Shown here in pieces: positions 56,612-64,000 of a stretch of 64,000 nucleotides of DNA. Source of the DNA: Toxonevra muliebris (taxonomy: Eukaryota; Arthropoda; Insecta; Diptera; Pallopteridae); NCBI GenBank assembly GCA_963691655.1, contig OY829329.1, forward strand, positions 81,338,613 to 81,402,612, written 5' to 3'. The notes beneath the pieces were generated by a model. It was not told where the DNA came from. It saw only the letters and a program-made list of their open reading frames with translations, and ran no database searches. Each line of letters begins with the position of its first letter. Positions within the stretch are counted from its first letter, which is position 1. Both the position numbers and the translations under genes were made by a program.

Positions 56612-57478
56612 TGTAAACATTTTAGCTCACTGTATGGGCAAAATTTTAAATGTGTAAAATGTAAGAATAACTGTATCGTAAGATGTAAGATAACTGAAAC
56701 GTCCAGTTCCTCTCTCGGTCACACTACTGCGCGGCATGACTGTGCTACTCTAACCAACAAAGAGAAGAGAAGAAGAGAGGGAGAAATTAAAATATGAGCG
56801 GAGTTTGTTTGTTTATGTTTCGATCAATTTACTCACACATATATGTGCATACGAAAACAAAATGTGTGTGTACATTTATTCGTGGCAGAATTATTTGTTG
56901 GTGTTAAACGTATGGAGATCGACTATACCATACAAGAAGAGAAGTCGACGTAGCAAACACAGGCGTTTGATAGGTTTTGCATTCGGTTAGTTAGATTGGA
57001 TTAAAATTAAATATTTTTTAAAATATAAAAACAATACAAAATGATAATAATAAAGAATCTAGGTTTCAATAAATGTATAAACAAAATGTAGTAATAATGA
57101 TAGCAAACCACGGCATTATAAAAATTTTGCTTTGTACATTAACCTTAGAAAGGCAACACTTTTTTTATCTATGTAAATAGCAAATGTTAAACAGAAAAAA
57201 TCAAACTTATTTATTATAAAATCACCTATTTACTTCAAAGAAAATACATTGTTTCTTATTTTTATTAAATGCGGAAAGCACTTATCGTCGCCTGAGAATT
57301 GATTTGGCGTATGTGTGTAAAAAATTATATACCTATACGACGTTATGTAAAATTTTCAAATCTAATAACATTTCAAATCGACAGGAAGAAAAACTTAAAG
57401 CGCGGAAAAAAAGATGCAATTGCGAGCATATCGTCCCCGATGCATTAAGTAAAAGAAAAATGATTCGACTACAAGATA
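56612..57478 (+). repeat. Dispersed repeat family D, copy 2 (inverted relative to 14983-15944)
   Basis: Matches 15944-14983 reversed at high identity by eye from GTAAACATTTTAGCTCACTG to GATTCGACTACAAGATA. It lacks about 78 bp present in copy 1. Its ORF, starting [20 protein letters not shown], stops at TGA where copy 1 has CGA. At its right edge a family P MITE begins. Confidence 0.85.
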
Positions 57479-57611
57479 TCAGCCCTATTTACGATTTGGT
57501 ACAAATGCAAAATATTTCTGCTATCACAACAACAAATACATGCGATATGGAACAAAAATTTGCATTTGCATTGATGCAAGGCCATTTGCAATTTATAGTG
57601 AATTGGGCTAT
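57479..57611. mobile_element. Short hairpin MITE family P, copy 2 with a shortened left arm
   Basis: Begins AGCCCTATTTACGATTTGGT and ends GTGAATTGGGCT, with the same interior as copy 1 (ATATTTCTGCTATCACAACA). The left arm has lost about 20 bp compared with 51739-51892. It sits exactly at the end of family D copy 2. Confidence 0.85.
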
Positions 57612-59855
57612 TACATATATATAAAAGATAATGATTTCTAATAAATTTTTAACTTTATAAAATAATTCTTTTAATTTGAATTACTTACCTAAGCACATAG
57701 ATTATACATAAATTGCTATACATATGTGAGCTTATGTATATGGCATTCAGTTGGTTTAATTGTTTACACATCAAATATCTTGCGTGCCTTGCACGCATCC
57801 ATTTTTCTATTTTCCTTTATATTCCTAACCTATATTTGTTTCGAATTGAATACCACGAAATATACTTAATAATTGGAAAAGTTTATTTTAGCAACATGCC
57901 TCACATAAACATCTAAAGTATATAAATTAGTACTTCTATAAAAGAATACGAAACTTTTATCGACAACACAAATAAATTATACTAGTTGGTAAGGCTCCAG
58001 TAAGTGGGGCTAGTTTTTTGCGGAAGAAATCTCTTTATGAAAAACAAATATCAAAAGAGAACCAGACTACTCGTTGGTGTTTGTTTTGTTATTTGTGTAT
58101 GCAGATAATTCGTTAGATAATTCTGAGAAATGCCGTTACTCATGTCTTCTCTCTCTCTCATTTATTATTTACTCCCGCTTAAGCAATGCTTTTTTCAACG
58201 ATGAATGCAATGCTTTTTTTAATGAGCGAATTTTAAAAAACTTCCGACGCTAATATTTTGGAATTGGCTTAACCGATTTTAAATCTGATTTTTTGGCTAA
58301 CCTACTCGTCAAGCTCTTTAAATTGATATATGATATCGTAGCACTTCTGGATCTTCTGGAATAAAATTGTAGTTACACTAATAAATGTATTGATTGCAAA
58401 AGTGCCAAAACCATCTAAAATTTTCAATTACAATTCATTTTATTGAAGTTGAACAGACATAAAATAAAAATGTCATAAAATAAACCCACATTCGTATACT
58501 TAATTATAAATATGAACAAATGCAGATGAAATAAGGTCGAGTTCGAGTGAGTACTGAATGCTTGCCTATTTTTGTCAAGCACTTGAAAAATATTTACTAA
58601 AAGCCTACACACACACACCCACAAACGTTAGACTAACTCACTGAAATAATACAAAAGCCAAGAAGCCAAGTAAAACTGTAGGAACAAACTTCCCGTTGTG
58701 GGAAGAAGAATAACTTAAAAGGCCAACTACAATAACAACACAGCGTCAATTTAATACCGAATGGTAAAATCATAATGGAAAGGATAACATTTTTCTAGTA
58801 TGATTTTGTTTACCGATGTGGGCTATGATGTATTTTCTCTAGTTTGGTTTCATTTCTTGTATTTAACAAATTTAAGAATATTTAAAGTTTGAATTTAGTT
58901 CGATTATTTTAAGTGCAAAATTCAAAGTTAAGTTAGTTTATTTACCTAGTTGCAATGAAGTTAATGCAAAAATTCTATTTAGTATAAGTTTGTAAAACCA
59001 CATGCCAGCAGGAACCGAAAGTAAGAGTTACGGAAAATTTTCAGATTGAAAAAATTGCAAATGTAAGGAATATTTTTTAAGTTACCCGTTGTTGTTTTTA
59101 GGGTAATTGAGTTAATCTGGTTAGAAAATTTGTATATTACATATAATGTATTGACCTTTTACTGGAAAAAATTTATTATAAAATGTAAAAACATTTAATA
59201 AAACAAGATAAAAAAATAATGGAACGTTATTTCACATCTAAATTCAAATATAAGACTAGAAATGAGCAATGTCAACTATAGAATAAGTGCCAGCATTCGT
59301 TTTAAACAGTCAAGTCACGCATGTGTATGTGTAACATATGTGTTTTATGTTTTATAAAATAGTTACATACTATATTGGCAATAATTCCTCATGATTATTC
59401 TTTTAATTTTTTATTTTTTTTACCAATTAATTCAAAAAGTGCATAAAAATAAGGGTTGCGGAAATATACCCCTAGTATCGAGGGAGAGGGGATTGGCCAT
59501 GGGGGATATATTTCTTCTTTTGCTGAAAGATGGGTCTTAATATCCATACCAAAATTTAAACAAGTAGATTTTGCTATGGATGTCATTTTTAAGCTATATT
59601 TCATTTCAATAATTGGGATCTTTTTCTTTTGGAAAAATAAGTATATAAACAATTTGCAATTAATTTATTTTCTATTACCAGAGAATTCCAATTAGTTGTA
59701 CGATAAATTCATTGGCAAATTAATTCTTTTATGTATCATGAAATTATTTCATATCATAATACATAAATGAATTAATTTATTTTAATAAAATGTTTAATTT
59801 TAACTATGATATAATTGTTAATCTATGCATTATCTTGATTAAATAATAACATCCG
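57612..59855. other. Unassigned intronic sequence
   Basis: AT-rich; short ACAC run at 58608-58620. No gene recognised. Confidence 0.4.
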
Positions 59856-59856
59856 T

Positions 59857-59880
59857 ATTTCTTCTCTTTTCAGGTAAGTT
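59857..59880 (+). promoter_or_regulatory. Candidate recursive splice site (ratchet point) in drongo intron 1
   Basis: A pyrimidine tract TTTCTTCTCTTTT runs straight into CAG|GTAAGTTT, with the acceptor AG at 59872-59873 and the donor GTAAGT at 59874-59879. This juxtaposed 3'/5' splice site is the defining signature of zero-nucleotide exons used to remove very long fly introns stepwise. It lies 24.5 kb into the inferred intron and on the coding strand. Confidence 0.75.
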
Positions 59881-60029
59881 TAAACTCTTCTGCTTCAAGT
59901 AGAACGTAAGTCGTTAATCTTAGATCGGTTCGAGAAGACCTTATGCTTTCTACTCTCTAATTGAGCACAAATGGGTGTATGTAAGCATAGATATGCAGTT
60001 TCGTGTTGTAAAAACTATTTTTTACTTAA

Positions 60030-60159
60030 CCCAGTAATGTCTAGTGGTGCCATATGGCACCTTGTCGCTAAGCCGTTCCTGAGCCAGGTTCAAAAACAAT
60101 TTTTTTTTCTAGTTACTTTCTTGATCTATTTACTTTGGTTTCCGCTCGTCCTTAATGGG
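60030..60159. mobile_element. Miniature piggyBac-type element, 130 bp, TTAA-flanked
   Basis: Ends CCCAGTAATGTCTAGTGG (left) and CCCATTAAGGACGAGCGG (right, reverse complement), flanked by TTAA at 60026-60029 and 60160-60163. Near the left end GGTGCCATATGGCACC is a perfect 16-bp palindrome. No coding capacity. Confidence 0.82.
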
Positions 60160-60163
60160 TTAA

Positions 60164-61064
60164 CATATAGTAACAAATCCACTGTACTTTTGCATTACAT
60201 AAAAAAGTAATGTCTTCCTTCATTTTTCAAATTTGTCCATTACTTCAATTTTTTTAGGACTGTATTCAGCTCCTATTCTAAGTTTCCTATCCGATTTTTA
60301 TATTCGTAACTGTGTAATTTCTCTAGCGGTTATTATAATTTAAAACTTTTTTAAAATATTAAGTGTTACTATATGTATTCAGAAAAAGAAATTTAAGAAT
60401 CTGACACCTATGTAGACACTTATGATAAAAAAAATTAGAGTAGATGTATTAAAAAAGTCGAGGTAATTCTAAAAATTTGACCAACGGAGTACTAGTTCTT
60501 TTTATGGCTAAATTAAAATAAACATGAAGGTCAGAATTCTTTCATATTTAAGTAATTTTTTTCCATTTGCAGCATAGAGCAATTTTTCATCATTTACTAA
60601 ACGTTACCTTCAAAACGAAAACATGGTCTTGTGAACTGCGGCAAAACGCAAGCGTAAGTAAATAAACGTAAAGCGTAAAACGAAAAATAATCAGAAACTC
60701 ATCACAAAAGTTTCTAAAGTGGGAGAGGAAATGCGCTGAAACTGTTGTCTTCTCATACGATGAGAGAGACTTGACACATGCTCTCTATATCTCCTCGGTA
60801 GCCACTTAAATTTAAACAGTACTTGAATTGGGGCGTATGTATCTCATTTATTGCGACGCTACTTCGTTGCGCTACTTTTTTTATGCAGTCTTTCCCCCCC
60901 GCTCCTCCCTCATACCCACTACGTGAAAGTGACTCTTTATATACTCATATTTATTCAGTCGCAAACAAATGCAAACATATACATTTGGATGCACGTCGCG
61001 TTTAGGATTTTTTTATTTTATGGTTGTTAAATGCAATGGTCTTCCGCAAGGCATGTCAGTGAAT
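60164..61064. other. Unassigned intronic sequence
   Basis: No ORF or repeat recognised. Confidence 0.4.
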
Positions 61065-61319
61065 ATATCGCTACCTTAATTTGTTAAAAGCCTAACACTC
61101 ATTTTTCAAATTTTACAGGAGAAGCAAAAACCATTTTGATATTTAGAGTACCATTTCCAGACTTTGTAATTCAAACGTAAAGAACAGATCGTGAGTTTTC
61201 GGTGTATGTCTCCAAAAGTTTCGGTTCAAATAAAAGTGAGAACGCTGTATCATAAGCCATCAAAAACGCGATACTGAAAAATTTTATGTTAAGGCTTGAG
61301 CAAATTAAGGTAGCGATAT
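61065..61319. mobile_element. MITE with 19-bp perfect terminal inverted repeats, about 255 bp
   Basis: ATATCGCTACCTTAATTTG at 61065-61083 is exactly inverted at 61301-61319. Weaker pairing continues inward (AAAAGCCTAACA against TTAAGGCTTGAG). The superfamily is unclear: flanking TA or ATA duplications are possible but merge with the repeat ends. Confidence 0.75.
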
Positions 61320-62748
61320 GTAAATTATAACCACACATACATGTTGCTATATATGGTAATGAGTATTAGATAGTACGTCAACCACTTAGAAGGTATGAAT
61401 GCGTTGAAGATTATCTAATGCAATGCCAAACACTTAACATACATACATGTAGCTACTAGCTAAAGTCACTAACGCCATGCATGCAGTACTAACACATTCA
61501 ATGTTTTTATATTTGAGTTGGTTACTTGAATGTGCAAAGAGGGAGAACCATTTTGAAATGCAATTTTATAATAAGTTTTAATGCTCTGATCTCATCTCAT
61601 TTTATAATTATACAAAGATATAAGCGGCGTATGCGTAGTTATAATTTGTCATGCTTTTAAGATATTTGCTTCCGGGTATACGTAAAACTGCTTAAAAGTT
61701 TCCATAATTACATTTGGGAAAAATAATTAAATTAGCGTAACATTTACGCTGCTGCTGCTGCTTCAATTTTGTTATTCTTCCTCAAAGCAAAAAATTTGCC
61801 AACCAAGAATTTATTTATTTAAAAACAAATCATGGAATATTTATTTAATTTAATTTTTCTTTTAATTCAAAAAAATGTAGATACATAAGGTGAAATATCT
61901 TTTGTTAACAAAGTATATCCAAGAGCTAAACTAAACTAGAAATTGCAAAAAATTTATTTACATTTTTGAATCTTTTGTAAAAGTTGTGAAAGTTTTTCTT
62001 AAGCTAATAAGTACAATGCAAAGCTACAACAATTGTCGTTTCATCAATTTAGAAGTTTGTCTCACTATCAAGTTTTTCTTGATCTTTTTTATTTCTTAAA
62101 CGACTCCCAGAACATAGTCAGTTATAATACTTTATACACAAATTTTTTTTATAGCTTCATAGCATCCTCCTTCTAACTCTTCTAACTTGTCTCCTTATTG
62201 TGTTGCATACAATTTTTTTTGTTTTTATTCTACTGTCAAATATTTTTGTAAAATAATTTTCATGACATTGTTTGAATTTGTGCTCAATTGCAAAATATTG
62301 TTTAACAAATTGAATGAAAATGAATAATGTTAACAAAACAAACAAAAAAAAATAAAAATCGCCTTAAGAGTGCAAAATCTATGAAGTCAATAGGTCAATT
62401 CTAAAACTAAATATAAATAAAAGCTATTTTAGCATGTGATATTTTAATCAGCTATGTATATGTCTGCGAGTAGTGAACGCGATGACGCTATAAAATGCAT
62501 ACTGTAAAAATACAAAACAATGAAAAATATTGTTCGTAAACGAAGCGTATTAAACCCTGATCATCATCATTAAAAACATACTGGGATTTTGAGCTAACTC
62601 AATAGTTGTAGTAAAGATCAGCTGATTTGCATTCGCACTTAAGTGTTTGAGAAACTCTGAGTTTAATTTGAGGTTTCTTTGTTTACGTTTTTTAAAATCT
62701 ATTCCGACAAAAACATCGTTTTGTTTAATATGTAAAAGACGAAAAAAT
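61320..62748. other. Unassigned intronic sequence
   Basis: AT-rich; a GCTGCTGCTGCTTC run at about 61749. No gene recognised. Confidence 0.4.
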
Positions 62749-62749
62749 G

Positions 62750-63688
62750 TAAGGGAGAGGGCCTCAAGATGGACATTGAATATAAAATTTTTGCATATGT
62801 CATTGCTGTTGTTTGTATAGACGCAGTTTTTTATGCATACTTAACGCTCGTATCTATACAGTTTTTCGCGGTAGTATACTGTTTTTTTTTACTCCAAATC
62901 CGCATACCGCTTCTTTTTTTTTTTTGCCAAAATACCGCATTTATATCAAATTTATCAATCGCAATGCAAAATGTCAGAGAAGTTGAAATATTGAAGGCGA
63001 TGCTTCGTGAAATTCTTCTTCAAATAGAATACAAAAACTTCAGAGGGAGATATTGAAATGGAAAACGAAGATGATTCAGATGATGGATAATTTGCTCTCC
63101 ATGTTAAATTTCATTAAATAAAATTGATACCGCGAAGTATGCTGTTTTTTTCGAATCGATTTACGGTTTTTTAAAAATTGTTGGTAAAAATATACAGTTT
63201 TTGGTCCGAAAAAAGATACGAGCGCGTTATGCATACTCGAAAAGAAAAGACCTGTTTGTTTTTCTGTTGCACACACATGACTTGGATTTTTTGAACATTT
63301 TTTAGTTAAGCCAATAGAATTAACTAAATTTGTGACTTCGAACAGCAAAATATGACTATAATCCTATTTATTTATCGTATAATAATATTCCAAAATGATT
63401 TGATCGATATTATGTTTGTGTAAATCTTTGCAAAGTATTTATTTTTGGTTTTCACATTTTTCAGTGAATTTTAAAGTGAGGCCACTTTTTTAAAAATCTA
63501 AATTTTTAACAATTTCAAAATATACTAAAAAACAATGTAATGTGCAAAATAAAAATGTATCTCTATGGCCAAAACATACCCAATCTATTGTACTTTTATA
63601 CGGTATATAGCACTTTAAGATATCGTATTCAGTTTGGGTTCTAGAGCACTACCTCATTACTATGTCCATCTTGGGACCCTCTCCCCTA
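62750..63688. mobile_element. Candidate MITE with TAGGGGAGAGGG-type ends, about 940 bp
   Basis: Left TAAGGGAGAGGGCCTCAAGA then TGGACAT, and right reverse complement TAGGGGAGAGGGTCCCAAGA then TGGACAT: about 27-bp terminal inverted repeats with few mismatches. Possible TA duplication. Interior AT-rich; a 95-codon ORF inside lacks similarity. Confidence 0.75.
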
Positions 63689-63789
63689 CCAACAAAAACT
63701 TTTCACTTTTGATTTCGTTTTCCGACTTTTTAATGTGGTTTGGTACTAAATTGTTAAATGGCGATATTCATCTTCTATTCTGAATTGAA

Positions 63790-64000
63790 TGAGATTAAAA
63801 TTATTCATATACTTAATAGCCTTGATGCTTGTAAAACAAACTATGTTCAATATAAACCTTTTTGCCGTATGTGCATTGACTTTAATTTTCTATACGGCAT
63901 TTTTGACATTTTCGACTCTGGTGTTCCGCAGGGTAAACTTTTTGGAGCGCTTCTTTTCAGCATCTTGAATGAAATTTTTACTGTTTGCAAACTTTCTACT
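63790..64000 (+). pseudogene. Reverse transcriptase fragment, continues beyond the window
   Basis: An open frame reads CKTNYVQYKPFCRMCID, then FDSGVPQGKLFGALLFSILN to the window end. SGVPQG followed by GxLLFxI is the RT block B of jockey-type elements. Non-consensus residues (KLFGA in place of S-x-LGP) suggest decay. It may belong to the family at 47943-48345, which stops before this block. Confidence 0.8.

Overview
The window looks like AT-rich nuclear DNA of a higher fly (Brachycera, probably a tephritid-like species with an enlarged genome). The evidence is five protein genes with canonical GT-AG introns, all closely resembling Drosophila proteins, set in large introns and spacers full of DNA transposons, MITEs, a tRNA-derived SINE and decayed non-LTR retroelements. 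From memory, the Drosophila orthologues RpI135, AP-2alpha, ebi, RpLP1 and drongo lie together around cytological region 21C (Muller element B). The window would then be a conserved syntenic block inflated by repeats. The species is not identified.

Layout, left to right. (1) 1-1408 (+): last two exons of RpI135, the second-largest RNA polymerase I subunit. (2) 1409-5750: convergent spacer with a degenerate dispersed repeat, an AT microsatellite and probable AP-2alpha 3' UTR. (3) 5751-21294 (-): complete ten-exon AP-2 alpha-adaptin, predicted at 932 aa. Its first intron (9236-21230, 12 kb) holds a palindromic 40-bp minisatellite, hAT MITEs, a non-LTR fragment, and a triple-nested insertion. (4) 21295-26087: divergent spacer with a PIF/Harbinger-type and a hAT-type MITE. 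(5) 26088-28181 (+): ebi (TBL1 family), three exons, 659 aa. (6) 28182-29881: spacer with an internally deleted mariner. (7) 29882-30595 (+): RpLP1, two exons, 113 aa. (8) 30814-31340 (-): two-exon PSMG3/PAC3-like proteasome assembly chaperone, 135 aa. (9) 31341-35249: repeat-packed spacer and the presumed drongo 5' leader. (10) 35250-35416 (+): first coding exon of drongo (AGFG-type ArfGAP). No later drongo exon is visible, so 35417-64000 is inferred to be one giant intron. It carries a textbook candidate recursive splice site at 59873/59874, a near-complete but broken DD37D-like mariner, a SINE with 9-bp duplications, TTAA- and TAA-flanked MITEs and several RT/RNase H fragments.

The genes do not form a single pathway: ribosome production (RpI135, RpLP1), clathrin endocytosis (AP-2alpha), corepressor function (ebi), proteasome assembly (PSMG3-like) and Arf/RNA-linked trafficking (drongo). 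The most informative features beyond the genes are the splicing signals (ratchet site and two stop-free in-frame mini-introns) and a layered transposon record in which target-site duplications can be read directly. No CRISPR, operon or bacterial-type feature is present.
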